Origin: Mactromeris polynyma
Lineage: Eukaryota; Mollusca; Bivalvia; Venerida; Mactridae
Length of the DNA stretch: 64,000 bases
NCBI GenBank assembly: GCA_032209605.1
Contig: JASFXZ010000027.1
Coordinates: 6,529,372-6,593,371 of the forward strand
Direction of reading: 5' to 3'
Below the pieces are notes generated by a model. The model was not told where the DNA came from. It was given only the letters and a program-made list of their open reading frames with translations, and made no database searches. This document shows positions 10,428 to 21,957 of this stretch, piece by piece; the first letter of the stretch is position 1; each line of letters begins with the position of its first letter. Made by a program: the position numbers and the translations under genes.

Positions 10428-11735
10428 TTATGTAACATTACGACGAAAGGAACACGAGAAATACGTGCGAATCGCATGTTATTATTCAACCAACCCACGA
10501 AATCAGTCAACCGGACGTAAATTGGACAGTGCTGTATTGGACTTAGTTCAAATTCACATGAATGAAAAAGATCTATCCCAAATTGCCATAAATATGTGCT
10601 TCCCCTGCAGGCTTGTGGTATAAACAACAATATATCGTTAGACAATACATTAATATCCGTCACTCTCTTCGTGAACAATCGTTGAGCGGTCACGTGATTT
10701 TACGCATTTATTGAAACGCTCTTTCTATTTCGCGGACGATAAGTTACGAAGAGTACCAGGTAATATCGCCTGACTGTGCCGGTAACATTTAACTCAAATT
10801 GCAATAATAGCAAAGACAGGATTTAACGTATTACTGAAACTCAATGGATCTAAACTTAAACTTTGCATCGCAGGTAAAAACATTTTAGTGAATTTTGGAT
10901 TTCGTATTGTAGGTAAGAGGATATATTTTACCAAAGTTTATAAAACCATACGGAATCTAGTGGCTTATACACATAATAAGACTGAAACTCTGACTTAGAC
11001 TTTAAAATGTTTAATAATCATTTTACCCCCATCTTTTTAAATCATGCAAATTCAGACAAATTTCATTCATTTAGATTGAACGAAAACGAAAGGTCGGTTA
11101 ATATAACTTTTGTAAATTTCAAGTCTATATTCTTTCTTTGTTTCATTGACTGGAAAATAAATATTTCATTTTATCTACATCGCATAAAAAATAAAAATCG
11201 TCGCAGAAAGATAAAGCTTTAGAAAATAACCGAGTTCTTAAATCTTCATATTATCACAGTATAAAATAACACGAAGTTCAGTTTAGATATCTGTACAAAA
11301 TGGGCATTTACGCATATTTTCTGCAAGATTTTCGTATCTCCCGGTTTCGATTCTTAGTGATGCAACTCCACACCTAACTAAGCTTTGTGAAGAAATGGTA
11401 AAATATTTCACAATATTGCTCCACATGGAAGACGGATTTAAGTTCTTTATATAATCTCAGTTTATTTCTGCCCTTGCCCTTGCAGTAAGATTCGAATGAA
11501 TGAATTATATAAGTCTAGATGTAAATCTGAAAAATCACCATCTTTCTAGGGGTTCCACAATGTGCTGAGTCTCAATGGTCATTTTAATAAATTGTTGACC
11601 GGATTTTACCATTTTATAGCCTTTTATAGCCAAATACCTATACTTTATCGTTTGTCATTATTTCAGATCCCTTTGTCATATTGTACTGAAAATATTGCAA
11701 ACTGAAAGGTTAGCTCTTATGAACAGAACATTCAA
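10428..11735. other. unannotated stretch
   Basis: AT-rich, with no gene, RNA gene or clear repeat that I can support. Confidence 0.5.
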
Positions 11736-11912
11736 ATCTCAATAAAATAAGACCACATTTGAGACCCTTCGAAACTGGTCTTAATATTGAGATTGTCTTA
11801 ATATTGAGGTTGAATAAAGAGCAAATCAGTAGAAATTGACTTTAAAATTGTGTAAATAATGTTATTATTGAGGTGGGCTTATTATTGAGATGGTCTTTTA
11901 GTGAGTTTTTTG
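11736..11912. mobile_element. decayed Tigger/pogo-like MITE
   Basis: This stretch matches the better-preserved element at 62526-62680. Shared landmarks in the same order are AATAAGACCAC, a GACCCTT-GAAA segment, GGTCTTAATATTGAG, TTGAATAAAGA, TTATTATTGAGGTG and TGGTCTT. The outer ends have eroded (CTCAATAAAATAAGACCAC on the left, GTCTTTTAGTGAGTTTTT on the right). There is no coding capacity. Confidence 0.6.
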
Positions 11913-12165
11913 TATATGTAAACTAGTTTGCATTTTAAATGTACTTTGTGGTTCACAATTAAAACAAATATGTAAATGTTGCAAATAGCAGTAATCATTC
12001 ATTAAGTTCACCTAAATACCTTAAAATACATGTGCACAAGGGAGATATAATCTCGTTTCAACACTTCCTAATAAATGAAGATAATTTTGGTTATTGTTTA
12101 TAACTTTAGATAATATTGAGGCGCGTTTTTTGAGGTAGGGGAAGTAAGCCAGAAGAGTTAGCTAA

Positions 12166-13151
12166 TACCCCAGTCACAATTAGCTTGCGATGGGTTTGCG
12201 AGCAGTTTACGACGGATTTCTGATCATTTTCGGCCGGGGCCCCACGGGACTCATTGAGGCTGCCGGGTTATGTTTGGGAATAGGGCGGGCATCGAGTTAC
12301 TTTTAACTCAGACTTAAAACCTGGTTCGGCGTTTCGCAGCATCGCAAAATGATCCCCAATAAATCGGTCGACGCAGGGCATCGCACACATCGGGTGGGCG
12401 CCAGGCTAAATTTTGGACAACCCAGACAATCCATATATCGGTCAGACGCCGCCCAGACGCCGATCAGACGCCGGTCGGGCCCTGCCCGGCATCCGGCCGA
12501 CTTGGCGGCGCCCGGCCGGAGATCAGCCAGACATCGGCCGGGGCCCGGTCGGCGTCTGGCCTACAACCCACTGGGATAGAGAGAATAAGACCTTAAACTT
12601 TAAAAGAAATGGAAAAAAACATAGACAAAATTATAAATTTTTTCGTTTTTGTACATAATTGTTTATTTCTACATTAATAGGCAAATAGAAACATGTTAGC
12701 AAAGCGAAGTACATGATATATCAGCATATCATGTCCACAGTCTATCCACAGTTTATCTATCAATTGCAAGCACTTGCCATGGTACGCTGCCGGCGACGCT
12801 TTTTAAGTATTTCCTGAAGTATGCCATCATCGCTGGCCACTCGACAGGCAAATTACCGATGCCCGCCCGGCCGCCGTACGAATTGGCCGGCACCCGGTCG
12901 GATACCGCAGGGACATAAACAGGACATCGGACGAGTGCCTTTCGGACACCGGCCGATAAACGTGCCAATAATTCGACCCCACCTGCTGGAAGGTCGGCCG
13001 ATCGCCGGCCGGCTACCACCCCCCCCCCCCCTCCCCGGTTCCTATGACTATGACCGCCCTATCGCGCGATTTTTCGCCGACTTCTACACGCCGACCGATG
13101 CCTAGAAATCGCACACGCCGCCTTGCCACCGCATTAATTGTGACTTAGGTA
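12166..13151. mobile_element. GC-rich non-autonomous DNA transposon, about 986 bp
   Basis: The left end TACCCCAGTCACAATTA and the reverse-complemented right end TACCTAAGTCACAATTA match. Flanks are TAA on the left (12163-12165) and TTA on the right (13152-13154), compatible with a TWA duplication that has lost one match. The interior is rich in GCCGG/CCGGC words and contains a C-homopolymer tract (about 13018-13032). ORFs on both strands are compositional. The terminus has the same GTCACA layout as the 6.2-kb and 9.6-kb elements. Confidence 0.6.
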
Positions 13152-13617
13152 TTAGGTAGAAAAGGAAGGTGTCTAAAAACGCTTGACTAGCAACAAGTTT
13201 GTTTAGCTTATAGGGACTACTTTTCCTACGTTTACGAAACGGAACCGCTACATTCCCTTCGTAACTCAAGGTATGATTATATCGTTCCTACCTCTAAACG
13301 ACGCGACACTGCGTCATACAGGCAACATGAGCAACAGTAGTCCTATAAATCTTACTGTGACACCGGGTAAACTTCTACGTACTGTTGCCAGTATTGTCAT
13401 GAAGATGAATTTCCAAATTGTTTAAATAGAATCGTGACAATAAATATTTGCATTTATGCATTTCACCCTAGTCGAGTCCTAAACGAAACAATCCAAACGT
13501 TAAAGCTGTCGATAAAAGTACACATGCTCATGTGTTGCGAATATATGTTATTTGAATTTCCTAAATCTGCTCAAATTTAATTGCAAAGCGTCGGTTATTT
13601 TAAAAAGAACAAACAAT
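13152..13617. other. unannotated gap
   Basis: No gene or repeat seen between two inverted-repeat elements. Confidence 0.5.
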
Positions 13618-14758
13618 TGACTAAACATTGTAACCAGTCGGATAAACAGTTATTTAAAGCTTATGTTGGATTGTTCCGTGTCTTGTCGACTTGAACTAAA
13701 TCTTGTTTAATACTGTTATTATTTACTCGATGCATACTCAGATCAGTTATAATAATTGCACTTGATTTTGAACATCAATACATGTATACCTCTAAGTTCT
13801 TTCATGAAACATTATTGTAATTATAATCGTTCAAGATTTTAATTTTATTGCATGCTTATATAATATTATATAATTATCTCTGAGAACGAACTACAGACAA
13901 AACACAGTGAATTAATAGCCTTTGCTAAAACATGGCACTATGTATAATACATAATCAGACGTTTGAAAGGGAAAATACACGACTTAACTTAAGTCCCCTC
14001 TTAGAAATAATCTTACTAATTACTGTATAGAGCAGCTGCCATAAAGGAGCACCCTTTGGGACACGCAAAGTTTGGAAATTGTTCAGACGAATGCTTTGGA
14101 GTGGTTAATTCTGATCACGAGAAGATTTGATGCTGATGTTAACGAGATGTTGTTGTCCAGGAGAGCAATGCTTTGGAGAGCTTGCAATATGCTTTTGAAT
14201 TACAATGTACATTGAAATCTGCACATGTTGTTGTGTGTGAACTAAACTTCGGGTTTATGGTCGGCCAGGCCTTTCCTTGTGCACCTGTTCCCTTGCGTAT
14301 TGTCCCTTGCACCACCTCAAATTTCTGATATTTTATGGACTGTTGTTTTTCCGGATGTTTGTGTGGGGAGGCGTTGTTGTATGTATGTGGCGTTCCCTGT
14401 AGCAACTTATTCTCTCTTTTTGATACTTTAAAGGAGGACAATCTGTTGTCGACTTCCACATGAAAGACATTACAGGGATCATTATGTATACATGTCTATC
14501 CCTATCGCTGTTCTAAACGCAGACACATGTGTACTTTAATATTGTATTTCAATTGTAATGGTTTTTGGTTCATATTGATACTTGAGGTATACAGGTATCG
14601 ATGCTCAAAATCAAGTGCAATTATTATAACTGATCCGAGTATGCATCGAGTAAATAATAACAGTATTAAACAATATTTAGTTCAAGTCGACAAGACACAG
14701 AACAATCCAATATAAGCTTTAAATTGCTGTTGATCCGACTGGTTACAATGTTTAGTCA
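13618..14758. mobile_element. 1.14-kb element with 176-bp inverted arms
   Basis: The left arm 13618-13793 and right arm 14583-14758 are reverse complements with about ten mismatches (roughly 94% identity). Tips read TGACTAAACATTGTAACC; inner ends read GTATACCTC. The 789-bp loop has no transposase. It holds a possible Tigger-like MITE (about 14021-14185) and a copy of a dispersed repeat (14255-14435). It could be a foldback-type transposon with filler, or two copies of one 176-bp repeat in opposite orientation. No target duplication is obvious. Confidence 0.65.
14255..14435 (+). repeat. dispersed repeat R1, copy 1 (partial)
   Basis: Shares an ordered set of blocks with 25205-25520 and 59370-59662: GGTCGGCCAGGCC, a CACCTCAA block, CGGATGTTTGTGTGGGGAGG, GGCGTTCCCTGTAGCAACTT and ATTCTCTCTTTTT. 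Only the 3' half is present. It lies in the loop of the inverted-repeat element. The family has no coding sign here; a SINE or the 3' end of a LINE are both possible. Confidence 0.65.
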
Positions 14759-17039
14759 CGGAATCGATGCGATGGTTTGTGATTTCTTTGTGATATCGCA
14801 GCGTGCGAAATTTTGAACACTAAAACCAAATTTTAAATCATTAAATAAATATCCAGAAAAATATCGTTCAGTTGTTTGGCAAATAGTCGGATTCTTCTGG
14901 CTTGCCTGTTTCGTACCTTCTCCCGCAATCAAAGTCAATTTCATTTGTCACATTTGTATACAAAATTTCAAAGTAAGTCTGTAAATGTAAGATTAAAATA
15001 TTTTAGCATCTGGTTTGTATTCGCAGTGTGACAAGTTGGATGTGGGAGAGGCCGCTAGCGTCTATTAGCATGTGCCTGGTACTGAAATGCATGCCCCAGT
15101 TCTAAGTGTAATCCAAATTGTTAAATGTTAATGTACAAACTGACTCGCTGGGATGTTAACAGCAATTCCATGTAAAATACTATAAATGATTCCTGTTCCA
15201 TATTTTTCACAATTATTATTATACGATCTGTTTGCCTTTCTGTTTCCTTCTAGAGGATAATTTGGGCACATATATTTCAGTCATCAAGTCTTTAACCATA
15301 TGGCAATTATAATATCAAACATACTCTAAACTAAATGAGGGAATTTCGAAATCGATTTCATGTATTTTACTTAATAATATTTTAACTATGTTGAAGTACA
15401 AACAATATTACCTTTCATGTAGTCTGTGATATGGTGTTAATTATTTAGTGTCTAGTAAGCTAAGTTCGGCTGGGCATAAAATAGTTTTATGTTTTTACTT
15501 TTTGAAGTGTACTTTAATATTTTATATTTGACAATATAATTCATTAATAATATACATTAATAAAAGTGTGCAAACAAATTTCTTTTGATGAACTGCATTT
15601 TTTCTGGAATCATTCAACAGTAGATAGTTCATTTATCATGTGCGCGGAAAATCTAATAACACGCACTTATTATTAATATAATTATGGGTAAAATTATAAT
15701 TACACATGTCAGAAATAATTTATCTATATTTTTGCGTTTGTGGTCTTTTCTGAAAAAGACATTTTGTTATCGTTACAGGGATTTTCAATTATGTATGTTT
15801 ATATTTTGTACTATTTGAAATTGCGTTATTTTGATGTATAACACAACAAGACAGTGAACTTATACATATTAACGTTTACTTCACGTGCATCTGTCTGTAC
15901 TGAGAAAGTAAATAGGTTTACCATTTTACTATTGCATAAAATAATAAATATAAAAAATGAAAATGTATTTCAATAGTTAAACTATTTTTTCTAAATTGTG
16001 AACATCCCACGAATAATACGAGATCTCGGTTCTTTGAAATACTGAGAACAAAATAAAGCATTATCTAATCTGTACTAATTATAGTAATTTTCGCTATAAT
16101 TACACTGATTTGATAAAAACTGTAATTATCATCCTGTAAATTAATGTTTATTGACATAATTCCAGTCTGTTTAAATGTGAATAATTAGCTTAGATCAATT
16201 GTGTTGAGAAATTCTGTAATTTTATGTCAGAGATGTAGAAACATTAATGGCAAAATTATGCCATAAAATCTTTGACTGCGCTTCGTAAACGCCCACGTAC
16301 TTTGCAAGAAAAGACGAAATAATAGCATTAATTTCACTTAAAGGCCGAAATGAGGTTAATTTGTATCCATTTAAACTGCAAAATTGCAACATATACTTGT
16401 AAAAGAAACAATGATTTATGCACATTGGTTCATGTATGGCCATTAGTAATGTCTGTAAAGTCTTTAAAGAAACTATTAAGACATTATTTCTTGTTTACAG
16501 AATTAATATTATTTGATCTTATCGCGATTTCCGTAACTTGTCGATGTGCGTCCATCACTATCCGAAAGCTTTGATGACGTCAAACTCAACAACAACAACA
16601 ACTACTGACATCACGTGATGAGACGTCACCGATTTATGTGCACCTGTCGGATGCAGTCAGGAAGATAGACACTCAACGAGTGGAAACAAACACTCATTAA
16701 ACTAGGTTAAACTAACCGGTCGACACGATAATAATTTAAGTTTGAGCGTCGATATTGAATCTTCTGCCATTTGATGGGTCAAAAGTAGTAGCGTCTACTT
16801 CAATTTGGGAATATTCTGGAAAATGCAGATTTTTCGAAAGAAACAACTTTTATTACCCTTACTGGGACTTTAAAATATTATTGCCGTTTTCTTCCGTAAT
16901 TTGTACCTCCAAGTTAGAGATTTCCCAGTGTGACATGAATGGAATGCGAGTCACTCATATATTGCATTAAAATTAAAATGCTATTCTTACTATTCTTTCT
17001 ATAAAAATGTTGTAATTGAAACAGAAACGGGATAAGGTT
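14759..17039. other. unannotated stretch
   Basis: Long AT-rich stretch with no supported gene. It includes a short AAC-type microsatellite (about 16589-16602), just before a GATGAGACGTCACC segment. Short ORFs of 62-74 codons lack motifs. Confidence 0.5.
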
Positions 17040-17225
17040 TACAGTGCAACCTCTCCAGGGTAACACCATTGGACAGACGCTAATTGAGGGTGTTGTTGAG
17101 AGGGTGTTTATGTAGAGAGGTTATATGGATTATATACGTACACAAGAAAGTATTGGTACTGTTGTTGACGAGAGGTTGTTGCTCAAGAGGGGGTTACTCT
17201 GGAGAGCTGGAGAACTTGAGCAGAA
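17040..17225. mobile_element. small Tigger-like MITE with CTCTCCAG ends
   Basis: The left end TACAGTGCAACCTCTCCAGG continues GTAACACC. The right part contains GGGTTACTCTGGAGAG, whose reverse complement CTCTCCAGAGTAACCC matches the left. Internal blocks such as TTGTTGAGAGGGTG and GAGAGGTTGTTGCTC are near-repeats of each other. CAGTGCAACCTC next to TA is typical of Tigger/pogo-type termini. No coding capacity. Confidence 0.5.
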
Positions 17226-17327
17226 TATGTTGCCATCCTTTTTGATAGCAATATATTTATATATACACAATGTATGTGTAAGTCTCAGTCATTTGATTTC
17301 TATCATACACTAGCAATACAATAACTG

Positions 17328-17400
17328 TCTTGGTTCATGAGGACGAAGGTCCTTACACGGGAGACCCGGGTTCTGTTATCTAACACTTGGCTTTCAGAAC
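17328..17400 (+). mobile_element. possible tRNA-like SINE head (truncated)
   Basis: The sequence resembles the body of a tRNA: an A-box-like stretch (GGTTCATGAGGAC), an anticodon-arm-like segment (AAGGTCCTTACAC) and a B-box-like GGGAGACCCGGGTTCTG. The acceptor stem does not close and the B box lacks the canonical GA, so it is not a functional tRNA. No second copy in this window confirms SINE status. Confidence 0.3.
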
Positions 17401-18059
17401 TCTAATGTTGATATACTGAGCCTAAGTGTGGATATTTGTGTGTGCGATTACAGTGCTTATCGGGTGCAGAGTATTGATTGCTGAGCACTTAGTGGACACT
17501 AGTCTGTAATATATATGAAAGCGATTGCCTGCAAATATGTTCATAATCCATGCAGCCTTGGAAACGCGAGGGCTGAAGTCGGACACATGTGACAAAACAC
17601 AAAAAAACGCACAACCACCATAAAAAATAAAAGTAAAAATATAACTTAAAAGTTAAATGCACAAAACTTCATCACCAGGAAATATATACTTTTCACTGAT
17701 TCACAAGTGATACTCTTTACATAATCGTTAACAATTGTGTCATGTTTTCAAAGAAAGGGGTACTTTTAAAAGGTGTGTATTCATGTTTCTTGTATTTCTG
17801 TTATATAAAACTGAAAATTACTGTACTAAAAAAAGATTGGTGCTTAGCTCTGATTTCGCTTGGAATGCGTATTTAATGCAAATGACAGCAGCAAACTATC
17901 TACTCAGACTATGTAATTTAGTTTTGCTTGTCTCTCTACTGGGAAAGAATCACCACAGTCGATATGTGGTGTCAGTCAGGGGAGGTAAGCGGTACCAATG
18001 TGTGAAAACTAATTATATTCAGTTGATATCAGGCGTCGATGCTAACTTTCTATTTTCAG
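17401..18059. other. unannotated gap, candidate intron or upstream region
   Basis: No repeat or confident exon. A 168-codon ORF (17735-18241) runs through its right half. Only the part after the splice-acceptor-like TTTCTATTTTCAG (ending 18059) is listed as a candidate exon. Confidence 0.4.
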
Positions 18060-18211
18060 AGATTTCATTCAGCAAGTTTATACCGTGTGTGTACATCTGC
18101 AATAACAACAGTAACAGCTACAATCGACTAATGAGTGACAAGGGGCGGTCAATGAGTTTGGATATAAATATGCTTCACTGTAAGAAACTAGCGAAAACTC
18201 CGTTGATTCAG
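18060..18211 (+). CDS. candidate internal exon 1 of an unrecognised gene
   Basis: A strong acceptor (CTTTCTATTTTCAG) precedes it and a good donor (GATTCAG then GTAATC) follows. The open frame gives about 51 residues with EISFSKFIPCVYIC near the start and the basic/serine motif DKGRSMSLD in the middle, ending KTPLIQ. It begins after one base of a split codon and ends in phase 0, which is the start phase of the candidate exon at 33497. An alternative is that it starts at the internal ATG (MSDKGR) as a first coding exon. Without homology or transcripts it could be chance in a 168-codon ORF. Confidence 0.35.
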
Positions 18212-18461
18212 GTAATCTTTTTATGTATGTGTCAGTGTTAAGGGGGTAACTTTTTCCTGGGCTTGAATTACTAATTTTGTGTACATAATAACCATAAGGT
18301 CTAAAAATATGTTTGTTTCAGGTTTCATGCCGAAAAAAATAGGGTAGGTAGGTGAGAAATATATTTTTGAGATTTTTTTATATTTTGAAATGAAGTGAAT
18401 TTAACATAGATTCAAATGTATATATGAGCGCTGCCATGGGATTTACAACCTCTTCTGTATG

Positions 18462-18469
18462 TGACGTCA
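18462..18469. promoter_or_regulatory. CRE-type palindrome TGACGTCA
   Basis: An exact match to the consensus cAMP response element recognised by CREB/ATF bZIP factors, inside the left half of the MITE. Its use as a regulatory site is inference only. Confidence 0.4.
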
Positions 18470-18580
18470 TTTCAAGAAAACGCAACACTATTTGCAAGCA
18501 GGAAATAATGTTAACTCCGTACGGTCACTTCGTTTTTATACAGCCATATGCGGCAAATATTTCTTACTGTCAGTACATGG

Positions 18581-18588
18581 TGACGTCA
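18581..18588. promoter_or_regulatory. CRE-type palindrome TGACGTCA
   Basis: Second exact CRE palindrome in the same MITE, followed by GGTGACG. The inverted arms place one motif on each side of the element. Confidence 0.4.
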
Positions 18589-18883
18589 CAGGTGACGTTT
18601 TCTGGAAATGACGTAACTTAAAGAAGAGGTTGGAAATCGTACAGCGGCGCTCATATGTTGAAAGACAATTCCCTTTTCCTCTTAACATGGATAACGATTA
18701 ATGAAGGTGAAATATAATGCTCTATAGATGGAATAGTCGTAAAGCGTCTAATAACTGGGCAGAACTATGAACACAAAGAAAAAATCACGCACAGAAATTT
18801 TACCAAAAGGAAAAACACGCGAAAACATGTTCTAGGGTCGGGGCAAAACATAGGGTAGGTCTTGAAACCTGAAACAAACATAT

Positions 18884-19744
18884 TGTTTACTCCTTACCTC
18901 GCTGCGCATTAATGTAACGTCTCTGACAAATTGTTCAATCTTTACTTGTAAAAGTAAGTTTCGTGATGGAATATTCATTACACTACTCATTGGAGAATCA
19001 TTGGAAAAGTTTTTGTGGGTTTAATTTGTAATCATCGTTCGTGTGTGTTTAAGAATCTGTCTTATATACGGCGATATTGTTCGCTCTAGATTATTGTTAT
19101 CATATTCATACAATAACATGAACATTCTATACTTTACGAAAACGCTGAAATAATTGCGATAACAATTAGTAACTATGCTTCAGTCAAGGACAATTAAAAT
19201 TAACTGTATTTCGTTTCACATTTAACATGTTTCCAATGAAACAGAGAGGGTTGCCACGTATTTCGCAACTAAGTAAACACAAATCTTGTTTACAACACAC
19301 GTGTTCACTCTATCTTCACATTTTCTGATCTGTCATAGAGAGCTTTTCCAATTTCAAAAAACGACTTTTCTTCATTTCCGTGGTACTTAATTCATCGTTT
19401 TTTTATAATAAAGCATCAAATATATCAAGTTAAACACTAAATAAGAAGAGACAGTAATGGTTTGTGTCAGTGCAATGTTTGCTCCTGGTTATTTTCAGTT
19501 TCACATTACGCATGTTGTTTAAAAGAGTGAATCATGTCAAATTAATGTTATCATCACAGATTATTATAACAAATGTCTCAAAGATTGCTACTTTTCTCAA
19601 GCTACCAACATATGATAAGCATGCGTATGAACATGTCCCTCAGCGGCTGGCATACATTTCCGTTTCATACTATTTATTCATATCCTACTTTCGCAGTCTA
19701 TCGAATCAATGTGAATGTTAATATCGAGCAGGAAAGCCCACATA
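18884..19744. other. unannotated stretch
   Basis: AT-rich, with no gene or clear repeat. The ORF of 85 codons (19464-19721) has no recognisable motif. Confidence 0.5.
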
Positions 19745-19835
19745 CAAAACACACAACTTCCCCAAAAGCAAGAGGCGACATGAACACTTCAAGAAGTGCA
19801 ATGCGAACAGGAACAAGACAACAGCACAAACACTT
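19745..19835 (-). repeat. single copy of the dispersed repeat behind the 40-bp array
   Basis: CCCCAAAAGCAAGAGGCGAC followed by ATGAACAC aligns with the reverse complement of the 40-bp minisatellite unit (ACCCAAAGCTCAAGGAGAC then ATGTAAAC). The minisatellite begins about 190 bp downstream in the opposite sense. Another single copy is at about 23060-23165. Confidence 0.5.
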
Positions 19836-20022
19836 TCAAACACTCGATCATTTCAGTTAACAGCTTGTCTAAAGATACAGCTGGAGGAAATCTCATGTAC
19901 AATATACCGGTTGTTAATAAAAGATATTTAAAACATGGGTAGATATCACTCACTAAGTGTTGCATGAATGTAAAATGAGTAGGATTTTATTTTTGAAGTG
20001 TCTTGTGGTCCTTTTGTTGTGT

Positions 20023-20544
20023 TAATTGTTTACATGTCTCCTAGAGCTTTGGGTTGGCTGTGCAATTGTTTACATGTCTCCTAGAGCTTTGGGTTGGCTG
20101 TGCAATTGTTTACATGTCTCCTAGAGCTTTGGGTTGACTGTGCAATTGTTTACATGTCTCCTAGAGCTTTGGGTTGGCTGTGTAATTGTTTACATGTCTC
20201 CTAGAGCTTTGGGTTGGCTGTGTAATTGTTTACATGTCTCTTAGAGCTTTGGGTTGGCTGTGCAATTGTTTACATGTCTCCTAGAGCTTTGGGTTGGCTG
20301 TGCAATTGTTTACATGTCTCCTAGAGCTTTGGGTTGGCTGTGCAATTGTTTACATGTCTCCTTGAGCTTTGGGTTGGCTGTGCAATTGTTTACATGTCTC
20401 CTTGAGCTTTGGGTTGGCTGTGCAATTGTTTACATGTCTCCTTGAGCTTTGGGTTGGCTGTGCAATTGTTTACATGTCTCCTTGAGCTTTGGGTTGGCTG
20501 TGCAATTGTTTTACATGTCTCCTTGAGCTTTGGGTTGGCTGTGC
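20023..20544 (+). repeat. minisatellite, 40-bp unit (13 copies)
   Basis: Thirteen head-to-tail units with landmarks ATTGTTTACATGTCTCCT, GAGCTTTGGG and TTGGCTGTGC. Units are almost identical. Early copies read CTCCTAGAGC and the last five or so read CTCCTTGAGC, so the variant has spread along one end. One unit near 20512 has an extra T. Short ORFs on both strands are repeat artefacts. Confidence 0.95.
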
Positions 20545-21895
20545 AGTTTAAGTGTTGACATTTCATGCTCGACTTTTTCATTCATGTTAAATACTTGTTT
20601 ACGATGAGTCTACTTTATTGTATGTTTGTATTTCGTTTAGCCTACTCTGATAACCCACTCGCGAAAGTGTCACACTGAGCGTTTTAGAAGTACACAGACC
20701 TATTTTTCGGTAACATAAAAAAAGACTTAAGTTAAAATCTAACAAAGCTGTTAACAAATAGAAGTTAGATAAATCCATTTGATGTTCAGTAATCTCAACA
20801 AAGTATTCAATACATTGCATTCCACGCAATCAAACTCTGTCGCTATATTCCTTAATGCCATCAAATGGCTTTGGCAATGTACCGACTTTGTCCCGATAAT
20901 CTTCTTACGATTCAGTGTTCATACATCAACCCATTAACACGTGCTATAATCAATGAATAATGTATGAACTATGTAAATAAGGTTTTAATCCAGTGCATTA
21001 GCTTAAGAATCACGATCCGATATTTGTTTTTATCACTCAAACATAATAAAGTCATGTTGTCATTTCCGCTCTTGAAGTTATTAATTCGGTACGCATTGTT
21101 AATGCATAAACTTACAATAGTAAATCTTGGTCATAAATATTTCAGCATTCAACATCACTGTACACATGATCCAAAAACTGAGTTCTGCATGTAATTGATA
21201 ATAACAGAAGCATCATCTACTCATAACAAGTAACACATATTGTTTACTAATATGCCTATTTAAAGATAAATGTTTGTTTAAAATCACTGTTACCTTTATT
21301 AAGAACTGACATGAGTATTTCATTGATAAAAAAACAAAGAAAATATTGATCTACTGAACACAAATGGCAAATACGAGCGATCAGTCTGTCTCTTTAGAAT
21401 ATCTTATGCCTTTCGCATTGAGATCATGTAGGATATTTACCTTTATTTTGACTCGTAGGTATGTACATTTATATATTAAAGCTTTGATACAGCGTTTTGT
21501 TAGTTTTGCAACAAACATATTTTTTATTTCATTCTGATCTATAATGTATCTTTAATGCATACCATTTTACCCTGATACTGCCAACATCCTGTGACGCACT
21601 GTTAAAGAATTCCTCTTGATTCCATTCATTTGTCCTTGAGAGAAAAAAATACATTTCAGCAAACACAAAAGAAGCCAACTATTACGTGCAACGAGCTGAT
21701 AATTCCCCCATTAACAACATTGACATCACTGCTCCTTTCCAAAATGATTCATTTGAAATTTTACATTTCGTTGAACAATTTCCTTTTTTTGCAATCTTTA
21801 TCTCTGCCCATTTTCAATTCCCTTCACTCGTCTCGAGTTTCCTTGATAACTATCATTGAAAACGAACACCCCCATCGAGCACATTGAGCAACAAC
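20545..21895. other. unannotated stretch
   Basis: AT-rich and without a supported gene, RNA gene or mobile element. ORFs of 76-85 codons show no motif. Confidence 0.5.
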
Positions 21896-21957
21896 ATTAA
21901 CAGCAGCAGTAGCAACAGCAACAGCAGCAGTAGCAACAACAACAGCAGCAGTAGCAA
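21896..21957 (+). repeat. CAG/CAA trinucleotide microsatellite
   Basis: An imperfect array of CAG, CAA and TAG triplets (AACAGCAGCAGTAGCAAC and similar), reading poly-leucine/valine on the minus strand. The ORFs at 21824-22122 are consequences of it. Confidence 0.85.

Larger units (their letters stand above)
18423..18654. mobile_element. MITE with about 65-bp inverted ends and two CRE palindromes
   Basis: The left end ATGAGCGCTGCCATGGG and the reverse-complemented right end ATGAGCGCCGCTGTACG continue matching through CAACCTCTTCT, ACGTCATTTC and AGAAAACG. It is 232 bp long, non-coding, with AT-rich flanks (TAT/ATG). It carries TGACGTCA twice and a further TGACG half-site. Confidence 0.65.
18306..18883. 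mobile_element. inverted-repeat element enclosing a CRE-bearing MITE
   Basis: ATATGTTTGTTTCAGGTTTCA on the left (18307-18327) is matched in inverted orientation on the right (ending about 18883, TGAAACCTGAAACAAACATAT). Just inside both ends lies ATAGGGTAGGT, in the same (direct) orientation. No coding capacity is seen. The middle is occupied by a separate palindromic element (18423-18654), so this is another nested arrangement. Confidence 0.55.

Noticed and set aside
9613..10693. GC-rich ORFs of 106-154 codons as exons or a CpG-island gene
   Set aside because: They lie in an element with inverted termini and TTA duplications, and the openness follows from degenerate short words rather than a conserved frame.
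17328..17400. Functional tRNA gene
   Set aside because: The B box is imperfect and no acceptor stem pairs, so at most it is a SINE head.
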